A stretch of DNA of 64,000 bases. It comes from [Flexibacter] sp. ATCC 35208 (GTDB lineage Bacteria > Bacteroidota > Bacteroidia > Chitinophagales > Chitinophagaceae). The notes below the pieces were generated by a model that was given only the letters and a program-made list of their open reading frames with translations, had not been told where the DNA came from and searched no databases. The position numbers and the translations under genes are program-made. Positions 8,737 through 17,315 of the stretch are shown here, piece by piece; within the stretch, counting starts at the first letter, position 1; each line of letters begins with the position of its first letter. The stretch is taken from the NCBI RefSeq assembly GCF_001975825.1, contig NZ_MTKN01000016.1, forward strand, positions 62,001-126,000, written 5' to 3'.

Positions 8737-10941
8737 TTATTCTTTCTCAGTTACCTTCTTCCAATACTGTTGCACAGCTCTAACTTCGCCCCAGCTTACA
8801 TTATCTCCCAATCTCGCTTTAACAGGTGCAGATGCCGTCACGCCCATTTCCTTTACCAAAGGCAGGATCAGTTGAATCTTTTCCTCACTAAGTACCTGTT
8901 TCAGTTCCAGCTCTCCCTGCCCGATAGCATCAGCCAGGTGGCTTTCAATAGTACTCACGGCCAGATTTCTGGCTGTTGCAATATCAGCTAATGACTGCCC
9001 TGCCTGGAACATCTCTACGGAATCTCTGCGACTACCACCTGTTTCCCGTTTTTTTGCCTTTTCTTTTTCCTTTTCCTTTGCAGGCGTACGCATCGCTGCA
9101 TAATCCGGTAGTCCTTCGCTAAAACGCAAATCACCATAACTGGCATTTACGAATCTAAACAACCGGTTCCACAGGAACTCTTCCAGCATCATCAGCTGGG
9201 CTGTATATTTCTTAATCTTTGGAATATCCTTTACCAGTTCCAATTCCCGTCGGATAGGCTGAATAAGTCCTTCATACATATCCTGCGTAAAATAAGCCAC
9301 GGCCTTGGTCACTCTTTCCCTTAGCAATGTAGTATCCCCATCAGTCAGCAATTGATCCAGCAAAGGTTCTAACTGCGTCCGGAAGCGGTTCCCTACATCC
9401 TGTAGCTGCGTCGCTTTTAGTTGCAGGTTACGGCTCAGGGTGAGGGCACTCTCCATTCCATTCATCTTCTTATCTCTTAGCCAGATAGCGTGTAATTGTA
9501 GTTCAGATGCAATCTTTCCCGCACTGAATAGCTTTATTAGCTGTGCCGCCCAAAACACCAGTTTCTCCTTTTCCAGGTTGGCAAAGAGGCGGCCTACTTC
9601 AGTTTCCCTGTTAGAATAATCCAGTACCTTTTCATCCGTACGGATTGCGCCGGGATGAATCCGGGTATTGAGTACAAGGCCTTCCAGTGAAGTACAACGG
9701 CTGAGCGCCACATAAACCTGCCCGGGGGCAAATGCATTGCCGGCATCAATAATTGCTTTTTCGAAGGTCAGACCCTGACTTTTATGAATGGTAATGGCCC
9801 ACGCTAACCGGATAGGGTATTGCGTAAAACTGCCAACTTCTTCTTCCTCAACAGTACCTTCTGTTTTATTCATTGAGTACCGGATATTACGCCAGGTCTC
9901 CTTTTCCAGCACCAGTGTTTCATTACTGCCGGCCAGTACGACTACAATTTTATTATCATCGATCACACGTTCTACAGTAGCTAGTTTACCATTGAAATAA
10001 CGACGTGGCTCTGCCAGGTCATTTTTGATAAACATCACCTGTGCACCGGGTTTGATTTGCAAAAGCATATCTGTAGGTAGCGCCTTATCACTGAAATCTC
10101 CTTTTATTTCACCAGTGAAGCGATAGATCTCCCCTGGCATATTTGCTAGTCGTGCGGCATTGATTTCATCTGCACGGCGGTTGTGTGTAGTGAGTACGAT
10201 GTACTGATCACCTTCTCCGGTAAACTGCGGATCATAGCGTTCATTCAGGGTTGTAATCCCTTCCCAGTCAAGCGTACAGTTACGCACGCCATTGAGTATA
10301 TCAATGAAAGTACGTTCATTCTGCCTGTAGATCTTCTTCAGTTCGATATATATTGGCGGTGCCTGTTGCAAGACACGTGCATGAAAGAAGAACACGCTTT
10401 CATAGTGTCCTTTCAGTAACTGCCATTGATCGTCCGGCATCACGGGTGGCAACTGAAACAGATCCCCTATATATAGTACCTGCACACCGCCGAATGGTAC
10501 CAGTGGCTGGTTACGAAAGTGACGTAGAATAGCGTCAATGGCGTCCAGTGTATCGGAGCGCACCATGCTGACCTCATCAATGATGAGGAGTTCCATTTCC
10601 TTGATCAGTTCCTTTTTTTCATAATTGAAACGGATATTCCTGAAAAGAGCATGCGTATCCGTTACGCCATTATCTACGCCGAACAGGTGTGCACCTGAAG
10701 GGACATATGGGCCAAAGGGCAGTTGAAAAAAGGAGTGCATGGTCACACCTCCCGCATTGATAGCTGCTACGCCGGTAGGCGCAACAACGACAGTATTTTT
10801 AGATGTGTTTTCTCTGATGTATTTGAGAAAAGTTGTTTTACCCGTTCCGGCTTTTCCGGTCAGAAAGATATGACGGTTTGTTTCGTTTATATAATTTGCC
10901 GCCAGGTGAAACAGGTCATTGGTATGATCCGGTTGTGGCAT
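8737..10941 (-). CDS. Pif1-like superfamily 1 helicase with C-terminal HTH domain
   Basis: This 734-residue protein has an SF1B helicase core: Walker A GKAGTGKT (29-36), Walker B IIDEVSMV (about 120-127), a GDLFQLPPV motif and the late motif TIHKSQGLTFEKAIID. Its architecture matches Pif1/RecD2-type 5'-3' helicases. The C-terminus carries a basic Lys/Glu-rich linker (KEKEKEKAKKRE) and then a small helix-turn-helix segment (QSLADIATARNLAVSTIESH) like the HTH_40 domain found at the ends of some RecQ-like proteins. It probably acts in DNA replication or repair in the cytoplasm. It is monocistronic with its own terminator. Confidence 0.88.
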   Translation of the reverse strand: MPQPDHTNDLFHLAANYINETNRHIFLTGKAGTGKTTFLKYIRENTSKNTVVVAPTGVAAINAGGVTMHSFFQLPFGPYVPSGAHLFGVDNGVTDTHALFRNIRFNYEKKELIKEMELLIIDEVSMVRSDTLDAIDAILRHFRNQPLVPFGGVQVLYIGDLFQLPPVMPDDQWQLLKGHYESVFFFHARVLQQAPPIYIELKKIYRQNERTFIDILNGVRNCTLDWEGITTLNERYDPQFTGEGDQYIVLTTHNRRADEINAARLANMPGEIYRFTGEIKGDFSDKALPTDMLLQIKPGAQVMFIKNDLAEPRRYFNGKLATVERVIDDNKIVVVLAGSNETLVLEKETWRNIRYSMNKTEGTVEEEEVGSFTQYPIRLAWAITIHKSQGLTFEKAIIDAGNAFAPGQVYVALSRCTSLEGLVLNTRIHPGAIRTDEKVLDYSNRETEVGRLFANLEKEKLVFWAAQLIKLFSAGKIASELQLHAIWLRDKKMNGMESALTLSRNLQLKATQLQDVGNRFRTQLEPLLDQLLTDGDTTLLRERVTKAVAYFTQDMYEGLIQPIRRELELVKDIPKIKKYTAQLMMLEEFLWNRLFRFVNASYGDLRFSEGLPDYAAMRTPAKEKEKEKAKKRETGGSRRDSVEMFQAGQSLADIATARNLAVSTIESHLADAIGQGELELKQVLSEEKIQLILPLVKEMGVTASAPVKARLGDNVSWGEVRAVQQYWKKVTEKE

Positions 10942-11057
10942 AAGCTGGTGCTACGATGAGCTGATTTTTTAATGTTTTGAATGACCGTGAAATTAAGCAA
11001 AAAAGTGCGATAAAAAGTTTATTCATTCTGTTCATTCCTTTTTAGCAATTTTTATGC

Positions 11058-11972
11058 TTATCCATTTTTTGAACTAATTTCTACTTTCCAATCGGGTCCA
11101 CTATAAATGTGGTATCTTAAAGAAAAGCTTTCCATGTTCAATGCAAACGATACATTTAGAAGGCTATTGAGATAAGCCAGTGGCGAGCCATCCGGAACTG
11201 CGGAAAATGTAGTAACGTAAGGCATATCTCCGGTGTATACTAATGCATCACCATGGAAAATTTTCACATGCAGGGTATCGCCTGTATGTAATTTCAATTG
11301 ATTAAAAGTAGCACCGTCAATATTGGTCCAGATGTTTCCATACTGAATATCCAGTACAGGAATATTACCGCTAATGACATGATTCCTGTAAACAGGCTCC
11401 TGGAAAGGGATACGTACCACGCTATCTGGTAGTTGAGACCCTACCTGTTCAAAGGTGATCGTGCCGGAAGCCAGGCGGGCAGCGGTGTAGGCGTATACAT
11501 CCCTGCCATGGAAAGTGTAAGATTCGCCAGAGTGCTGACGGCGATTACGGGATTCATCAATTTCTCGAATAGCGGCAATACCCAGTTGTTTTGCTACGAG
11601 GGTAAGGGTACCATTATCAGGAGTGACAAAGAAATGGCCGCTCTTTGTTTTTAATACCACCGATTTTCGGGCAGAACCCACACCGGGGTCTACCACAGAG
11701 ACGAATACAGTACCTGCAGGCCAGTAAGGAGCCGTTTGCTGTAAACGGTAGGCTGCCTCCCATATGTTGTAAGCAGGGATCTCATGCGTAAGGTCAAATA
11801 ACTGAAGCGCCGGAGATACCCCGATAGCGACACCCTTCATTTCAGCAACGGCCCCATCTTTAAGACCAAAGTCAGTTTGAAAAACGATGACCTTGTTCTG
11901 GGCAAAGGCAGAGTGGTGGGCAAGAACAGAGAAGCTGCAATAGGAAAGTGCGAAAATGAGAAGTTTGTTCAT
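11058..11972 (-). CDS. SAM hydroxide adenosyltransferase / chlorinase-family protein with signal peptide
   Basis: The 304-residue product matches the DUF62 family (SAM hydrolase, fluorinase, chlorinase): FQTDFGLKDGAVAEMKG, FVSVVDPGVGS, FVTPDNGTL and YTFHGRDVYAY. The two-domain arrangement is complete, and the length exceeds the usual ~260-280 residues because of an N-terminal hydrophobic segment, MNKLLIFALSYCSFSVLA, followed by HHSAFAQNK. That looks like a cleavable signal peptide, which is odd for an enzyme acting on cytosolic S-adenosylmethionine. ATG 11972 was chosen since it starts the signal peptide; a frame to 12020 adds only 16 residues. Hydrolase and halogenase activity cannot be separated by eye. 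Confidence 0.85.
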   Translation of the reverse strand: MNKLLIFALSYCSFSVLAHHSAFAQNKVIVFQTDFGLKDGAVAEMKGVAIGVSPALQLFDLTHEIPAYNIWEAAYRLQQTAPYWPAGTVFVSVVDPGVGSARKSVVLKTKSGHFFVTPDNGTLTLVAKQLGIAAIREIDESRNRRQHSGESYTFHGRDVYAYTAARLASGTITFEQVGSQLPDSVVRIPFQEPVYRNHVISGNIPVLDIQYGNIWTNIDGATFNQLKLHTGDTLHVKIFHGDALVYTGDMPYVTTFSAVPDGSPLAYLNSLLNVSFALNMESFSLRYHIYSGPDWKVEISSKNG

Positions 11973-12024
11973 GGAAGCTTGCTGAATTAATGACTGATAA
12001 GATACCAGGCTGAAGTACATTATA

Positions 12025-12057
12025 CAAATGTAATTATTTGTCTAGTTCGAAAAACAA
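12025..12057 (-). promoter_or_regulatory. Candidate promoter of the SAM hydrolase-family gene
   Basis: On the minus strand a TTG (12055-12057) precedes TACATTTG (12025-12032), matching the Bacteroidota -33 and -7 elements with a 22-bp spacer, slightly long. The -7 box ends 52 bp upstream of ATG 11972. Confidence 0.4.
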
Positions 12058-12498
12058 CTGTAAGCTGAGGAATTTGTTTGAATCAGCTAGCAAAGTCAAA
12101 TGGGCATATAGATAATAAAAATTAAAGACATTAAAATTTAGGGAAATTTGATCAACGAACCGAATTACATTTTGCCAAAGGAGACATTATAAAATAAATA
12201 ATCAAAATTCCATTTAATGTTTATTCGAATTACGGCTACTATTGGAGCGTGCTTAAGCATTGACTATCAACAAAGTTTTTTTATATATTGGAAAATATTT
12301 GTAATATGCATTGTCTGATTATGCAATAACCAATGTTCCGCGAATGCATTCTTTTACCTACATGAGAATGTTAATCAAGCCTATATTCATAAATAATCCA
12401 CAGTAATAAATCTAATGAGGCCCCTCAACCAGGTGATGAATAATCATGTACTTCCCCATGAGTTATTATTTCTCAACATATAGAAAAATCAAAACAAC
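12058..12498. other. AT-rich intergenic region upstream of the surface-fibre cluster
   Basis: This stretch of about 440 bp lies between the leftward SAM hydrolase-family gene and the rightward DUF4402 gene. I see no ORF, RNA gene or strong hairpin. It presumably holds the cluster promoter and a long 5' leader. The closest thing to a -7 box is TACATTTTG near 12166-12174, which has one T too many for the consensus. Confidence 0.5.
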
Positions 12499-13008
12499 AT
12501 GAAAAACAAACTTATCCTTACCACTTTTATGGTGGCTGGTATAGCTACCGGTGTGCATGCCCAGGAAACTGCCTCTGCCACAGCTACCGCCACCATTGTT
12601 ACACCTATCAGCATTACGAAAGATGTTGATATGAACTTTGGCAATGTTGCCGTTCAATCCACTACGGGTGGTACCGTGGTATTATCACCTGCTGGCGGAC
12701 GTACCAGAACAAATGGAGTTACCCTTCCAACCACTACCGGAACAGTATCTGCAGCCTCCTTTACTGTAAGTGGTACCGGAGCTTACACTTACACGGTTAC
12801 ATTACCTTCTTCAGCTCATACTATCAGCAGCGGCGCTAATACTATGACAGTAACACTGTTTACCAGTACACCATCAGGAGCCGGTGGTCAATTAACTGCA
12901 GGAGAACAAACACTGAATGTTGGCGCCACGCTGAATGTTGGTGCTGCACAACCATCAGGTGTGTATGTTTCAGATACCCCTTTTGATGTAACTGTAAATT
13001 ATAACTAA
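12499..13008 (+). CDS. DUF4402-type pilin-like protein (putative major fibre subunit)
   Basis: This 169-residue protein has a signal peptide (residues 1-21, ending GVHA) and a beta-sandwich rich in Thr, Ser, Gly and Val. It opens with alternating SATATATIV, then ITKDVDMNFGNVAV, and ends with SGVYVSDTPFDVTVNYN. The 'F G' start and 'sG.Y....fdVtvnY' end are hallmarks of DUF4402. It lies first in a cluster with a PapD-like chaperone and an usher-like protein, which suggests it is an exported fibre subunit. It is separated from the chaperone by a MITE-like element and could be expressed more strongly than downstream genes, as is usual for a major subunit. Confidence 0.8.
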   Translation: MKNKLILTTFMVAGIATGVHAQETASATATATIVTPISITKDVDMNFGNVAVQSTTGGTVVLSPAGGRTRTNGVTLPTTTGTVSAASFTVSGTGAYTYTVTLPSSAHTISSGANTMTVTLFTSTPSGAGGQLTAGEQTLNVGATLNVGAAQPSGVYVSDTPFDVTVNYN

Positions 13009-13063
13009 CCATATCATATACCTATACCGGTTACGGTACAGATACCGTACTCAGTACTTTAAT

Positions 13064-13251
13064 TCAATATCGTTTAGTTAAGCATATATAATGCTCGTAA
13101 CAATACATAATAAGCGCCGTTAGGAGCCCGGTGTTTGAAGAAAACGTGCATAAAATAACAAAACACAGACTCAGCAGGGGTCAATTAAAGAGAATATTAT
13201 TATATGCTACAAACACGTTGCTCCTAACGGAGCTTAACTAAACGACATTGA
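13064..13251. repeat. MITE-like element with 20-bp terminal inverted repeats
   Basis: The left end TCAATATCGTTTAGTTAAGC (13064-13083) is the inverted copy of 13232-13251, with one mismatch. Internal inverted pairs continue the symmetry: CCGTTAGGAGC (13117-13127) with GCTCCTAACGG (13220-13230), and GTGTTTG (13131-13137) with CAAACAC (13210-13216). The left half carries about 33 extra bases between the two arm segments. No transposase or target-site duplication was seen. The GCTCCTAACGG core resembles, from memory, palindromic repeats scattered through Bacteroidota genomes. The RNA would fold into a long hairpin between the DUF4402 and chaperone genes. Confidence 0.7.
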
Positions 13252-13269
13252 TTTCCAATTAATTTATTT

Positions 13270-14091
13270 ATGAAATCCATTCTACTTATAATTATTATTG
13301 CCTGGGTCTTACCAATAAAAACAATAGCACAGGGAAACCTGTTAATTACACCCGTGAGAGTGGTCTTTGAAGGACAAAAGAAAATGCAGGAACTGAACCT
13401 GGCTAATACAGGGAAGGACAGTGCAAAATATCTTATCTCTTTCATGGAAATTAGGATGAATGAAGATGGGACATTTGACAAGATCAATGAACCTGATTCG
13501 GGACAACATTTCGCCAGTAGTAATCTGCGCTATTTTCCACGTACTGTTATACTGGCGCCTGGTGAAGCTCAATTAGTAAAAATACAAACGATCAAAACCA
13601 ATCAGTTAACAGCAGGTGAATACCGCTCTCATATTTATTTCCGGGCTGTACCTCATGAAAACCCTTTAGGTGAGCAGATACCAGCAATGGATTCCGCAGG
13701 AATATCAGTAAAACTAATCCCTGTTTTTGGTATTACTATTCCTGTCATTATAAGGATAGGCGCCTCTACTACAAAAGTGACTATCTCAGACCTAGCAATG
13801 GATGACAGTATCCCTTATCAATTGAATATGTCATTTACCCGTACTGGTAACTTTTCAGTATACGGGGACATTACGGTCAATTATATTTCTCCGCAGGGAA
13901 AAATAACAAAAGCAGGTGCTGTAAACGGGCTGGCCATTTATACTCCAAATACAAAACGCCATTTTCATATGAAGCTTGATAATAAAGCAGAGATTAATTT
14001 TCATAAAGGCAGATTACAGGTAATATACAACACTAAGACAGATAACACACCAGCATCGGAACTTGCGCAAACCGAACTCGAATTAAAATAA
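13270..14091 (+). CDS. PapD-like periplasmic pilus chaperone
   Basis: This 273-residue protein has a signal peptide (MKSILLIIIIAWVLPIKTIAQ) and the opening of a fimbrial chaperone: LLITPVRVVFEGQKKMQELN, where the P-x-R strand corresponds to the subunit-binding edge strand of PapD. RTVILAPGEAQLVKIQT matches the conserved 'P-G-E-x-Q' turn and G1 strand of domain 1. A second Ig-like domain covers about residues 155-270. Chaperones of this type bind subunits in the periplasm and donate a strand before delivery to an usher. Flanking DUF4402 and usher-like genes fit that role. It is longer than PapD/FimC (about 215-240 residues mature), as in several archaic-type chaperones. Confidence 0.8.
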   Translation: MKSILLIIIIAWVLPIKTIAQGNLLITPVRVVFEGQKKMQELNLANTGKDSAKYLISFMEIRMNEDGTFDKINEPDSGQHFASSNLRYFPRTVILAPGEAQLVKIQTIKTNQLTAGEYRSHIYFRAVPHENPLGEQIPAMDSAGISVKLIPVFGITIPVIIRIGASTTKVTISDLAMDDSIPYQLNMSFTRTGNFSVYGDITVNYISPQGKITKAGAVNGLAIYTPNTKRHFHMKLDNKAEINFHKGRLQVIYNTKTDNTPASELAQTELELK

Positions 14092-14118
14092 AGCAGAATA
14101 GACCATACACCTCAAACG

Positions 14119-14643
14119 ATGATTCGTAAAATTCCATCCGGAAGTAACATAATGAATACGCTGGTAGGTGTATTAACATGTCTGTTTTTTGCACAACTAT
14201 CAGTACATGCACAGGAGGCGCCTCCACGGCCTATTTCCATTTACGTTAATCCTGCACAGGGACTCATTTTTGGAGCTTTCTTTCAGGGACCGACAGGCGG
14301 CACTGTTACTATTTATCCTGATGGCTCAAGAGTTGTAACAGGCAGCATCATACAGGCTAATCTGGGCTTTCCATTTTCTCCTGCCATATTTGAAGTAGAT
14401 GCTAATCCCGGTACCCTCATTACGATCATGAACGGTTCGGATGCAACGCTCACAGGCAGCAACGGGGGAACATTATCCATGCATATAGGCACATCCAGTA
14501 CAGGTTCTCCATTCGTTGCCACCGCTACCTCCCCTGCACGAACACAGGTAAGGATAGGTGGCACACTCATAGTAGGTGTTCCACTCGCAAATCCGACAGG
14601 GTCGTATAGCGGTACCTTTTCGGTCACATTTATACAGCAATAA
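14119..14643 (+). CDS. Second DUF4402-like pilin/minor subunit
   Basis: This 174-residue exported protein carries a signal peptide ending LSVHAQ. ISIYVNPAQGLIFGAFFQG corresponds to the 'F G' opening of the DUF4402 fold and the end, PTGSYSGTFSVTFIQQ, to its last strand. It is related in plan but not closely in sequence to the protein at 12499. It lies 27 bp after the chaperone and 3 bp before the usher-like gene, so the three are probably one transcript. It could be an adaptor or tip subunit. An internal Met (ATG 14152) directly before the hydrophobic stretch is an alternative start. Confidence 0.7.
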   Translation: MIRKIPSGSNIMNTLVGVLTCLFFAQLSVHAQEAPPRPISIYVNPAQGLIFGAFFQGPTGGTVTIYPDGSRVVTGSIIQANLGFPFSPAIFEVDANPGTLITIMNGSDATLTGSNGGTLSMHIGTSSTGSPFVATATSPARTQVRIGGTLIVGVPLANPTGSYSGTFSVTFIQQ

Positions 14644-14646
14644 AAA

Positions 14647-17304
14647 ATGATATTAACCAATAACAGCAACACCAAAATCATTCGCGACACCCTGCGTATG
14701 ACATTGTGTGTTCTGTTATTGTTACTCACAGCTCTTCCCACGGCTCATGCGATCGGAGAAGAAGATGATCCTCCATTTTATGAAACATCCGTATTCCTGG
14801 TAGTTCCGGGCCTTGGAGGACAGGAAGTTTCCAGTGTTATCAATAATGATTCCGTATACCTCTCCATTACAGACGTATTCAATTTTTTAAAGATCAGGAA
14901 TAATATATCCCCTGGCATGGATAGCGTTTACGGATATTTTATTAATGAAAATGCCCCTTTCCTGATAGATAAAGTCAATAAACGGATTCATTACCAGGGT
15001 AAAGTATTTAACCTCCATAAGAATGATTTTGTACTGACAGAAACCAGCCTTTATCTGGAAGTTAATTACTTCAGTAAAGTGTTTGGGTTGGACTGTAAAT
15101 TCAATTTCCGTAATCTCTCCATATCACTGAATACAAAAGTGGAATTACCCGCCATCCGTGAAATGAAACAGGAACTGATGCGCCGGAATATTAACCGTCT
15201 GAGAGGCAAGGTGAAAGCAGATACGGTTATCCAACGCCGTTATCCCCTGTTTCAGTTTGGTGTTGCCGACTGGTCGGTGGTGGCCACGCAACAACTACCA
15301 GGTGTGAAAAATACCTGGCTGAATCTGTCCATGGGTGCAACCCTAGCCGGCGGAGAAGCGACCGTATCTCTTAATTATAATGATTATGCCCGTCAGCAAC
15401 AACGCTACAGCCATGATAGTAATGCAGTAAGACCATTTGACGAGCGGCAGCAATATTACCGCTGGCGTTATGTAAACAATGATCACCGTGCATTACGGCA
15501 GATCATTGCAGGAAAGATTTTTACACAGTCTACCTCTTCTATCTTTGATCCGGTAGTAGGATTTCAATTTACAAATACTTCTACCTCCTTCCGCCGTTCA
15601 TTCGGATCCTTTACCTTAAGTAATTTCACCGGCCCCGGCTGGACAGTTGAACTATATGTAAACGACGCCCTTGTAGATTACATCACCGCCGATGCATCCG
15701 GATTTTTTACTTTCCAGGTACCCCTGGTATATGGGAACTCTATCCTGAAACTCCGTTTTTATGGCCCCTGGGGAGAAGAACGTACCAGCGAAGAAAATAT
15801 CAGTATACCTTTTAATTTTCTTCCCTTACATGAATTTGAATATACAGCCAGCGGAGGCATTGTTCAGGATAGTTTACACAGCCGGTTCTCGCGTGTACAA
15901 ATGAACTATGGTCTTACACGCCGAATAACCTTAGGTGGTGGTATTGAATACCTCTCCTCAGTTTCAAACGGAAAGAAAATAATGCCATTTGCAAATACAT
16001 CCCTGCGGATAACGCCTACTATGTTATTTTCTGGTGAGTATACACATGGTGTGAGAACAAGAGGGATATTGAGTTACCGGCTGCCATCCAACCTTCAGCT
16101 GGACCTTGATTACACACGCTATGCGAAAAATCAGAAAGCAATTATCTATAACTACCGGGAAGAGCGGAAAGTGGTCATATCCAAACCTTTTTTGAATCGC
16201 ACATTTTCATTGTTCACCAGGATTACACTCGACCAGATCATTTTACCTCAAAGCAATTATACTACGGTAGACTGGCTGTTATCCGGCTCGCTGTACAAGG
16301 TAGGCACCAACTTCACCACCTATGCTGTTTTTCTGCCAAAAGAAAAAGCATTCGTGTACAGTAACCTTGCACTAGCCTTCCGCCTGCCCGGACAATTAAT
16401 TGTTACCCCACAGGTGCAATATGAATATAATGCACACAGAGTGATGACGGCAAGATGCGAAGTAGGAAAATATTTTTTCCGCAATGGATATGTCAATGCC
16501 TCTTTTGAAAAAAACTTCAGAAATAACTTCAGTAATATCACGATCGGTCTACGATATGACTTTTCATTTTCACAGATCGGCTTCTCCGCACTGCGCAGCA
16601 GCGGCGTAACATCATTGGTACAATCTGCCAGGGGAAGCCTGATGCATAACGGTGAAACCGGCTATACCAGTGCTTCCAGCCGTAGCCGTGTAGGTACCGG
16701 AGGCGTGGTGCTCCTCCCCTTCCTCGATCTGAACGGCAATGGAAAAAGAGACGCTGGTGAACCAAGAGTATGCGGCCTTAGAATAAATTCCAATGGAGGC
16801 AGGGTTTTCCATGATCTGCGTGATACCACGGTACGTATCACAGAAATGGAAGCCTATGAAAACTATTTCATCCAGCTGGAACGTAACAGTTTTGAAAATA
16901 TAGCCTGGCAGATAAAGAAACCCGTGATCAGTGTAATGATAGAACCTAACCAATTGAGATTGATTGAGGTACCTGTTTCCATTATAGGAGAAGTAGCCGG
17001 TTATGTATACCAGATAGGCAGTAACGATGAGAAGAAAGGCCTGGCGCGTATGAAAGTTTGTATCCTGAGAGAGGATGGCTCACAGGCAGCATGTATTCAG
17101 ACAGAGTCAGATGGATATTTCAATTTCATAGGATTAACACATGGCAAATATATCGCTGAACTGGATAAACAGCAGGTACATAACCTGAGAATGAAAGTCA
17201 CTCCACTGACGATTCCTTTCCAGATAACAAACAACAGGGATGGAGATGTAATAGATGGACTTGAGTTTACCACCTCTAAGATCCGTGATCACAAAGAGCA
17301 TTAA
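14647..17304 (+). CDS. Usher-like outer-membrane assembly protein
   Basis: This 885-residue protein has an N-terminal signal region (about residues 17-36), an N-terminal domain (about 40-170) and a large barrel-like middle region. Within it, WTVELYVNDALVDYITADA followed by SGFFTFQVPLVYGNS (about 330-370) resembles the usher plug/barrel motif 'VevYvNg..v......GpF.i.d.p...G'. The C-terminal part has LPFLDLNGNGKRDAGEP (about 690) and a carboxypeptidase-regulatory-like beta domain (about 785-850), both usual at usher C-termini. Ushers are outer-membrane pores that assemble chaperone-subunit complexes into fibres. The call rests on this pattern plus the chaperone and pilin-like neighbours. A related but distinct beta-barrel exporter cannot be excluded. 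Confidence 0.7.
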   Translation: MILTNNSNTKIIRDTLRMTLCVLLLLLTALPTAHAIGEEDDPPFYETSVFLVVPGLGGQEVSSVINNDSVYLSITDVFNFLKIRNNISPGMDSVYGYFINENAPFLIDKVNKRIHYQGKVFNLHKNDFVLTETSLYLEVNYFSKVFGLDCKFNFRNLSISLNTKVELPAIREMKQELMRRNINRLRGKVKADTVIQRRYPLFQFGVADWSVVATQQLPGVKNTWLNLSMGATLAGGEATVSLNYNDYARQQQRYSHDSNAVRPFDERQQYYRWRYVNNDHRALRQIIAGKIFTQSTSSIFDPVVGFQFTNTSTSFRRSFGSFTLSNFTGPGWTVELYVNDALVDYITADASGFFTFQVPLVYGNSILKLRFYGPWGEERTSEENISIPFNFLPLHEFEYTASGGIVQDSLHSRFSRVQMNYGLTRRITLGGGIEYLSSVSNGKKIMPFANTSLRITPTMLFSGEYTHGVRTRGILSYRLPSNLQLDLDYTRYAKNQKAIIYNYREERKVVISKPFLNRTFSLFTRITLDQIILPQSNYTTVDWLLSGSLYKVGTNFTTYAVFLPKEKAFVYSNLALAFRLPGQLIVTPQVQYEYNAHRVMTARCEVGKYFFRNGYVNASFEKNFRNNFSNITIGLRYDFSFSQIGFSALRSSGVTSLVQSARGSLMHNGETGYTSASSRSRVGTGGVVLLPFLDLNGNGKRDAGEPRVCGLRINSNGGRVFHDLRDTTVRITEMEAYENYFIQLERNSFENIAWQIKKPVISVMIEPNQLRLIEVPVSIIGEVAGYVYQIGSNDEKKGLARMKVCILREDGSQAACIQTESDGYFNFIGLTHGKYIAELDKQQVHNLRMKVTPLTIPFQITNNRDGDVIDGLEFTTSKIRDHKEH

Positions 17305-17315
17305 TAGCAAAGCAT

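Noticed and set aside
13064-13251. Invertible promoter for phase variation
   Set aside because: Inverted ends suggest the idea, but no site-specific recombinase is nearby, the two halves are unequal, and the segment sits between genes on the same strand. A MITE or hairpin is simpler.
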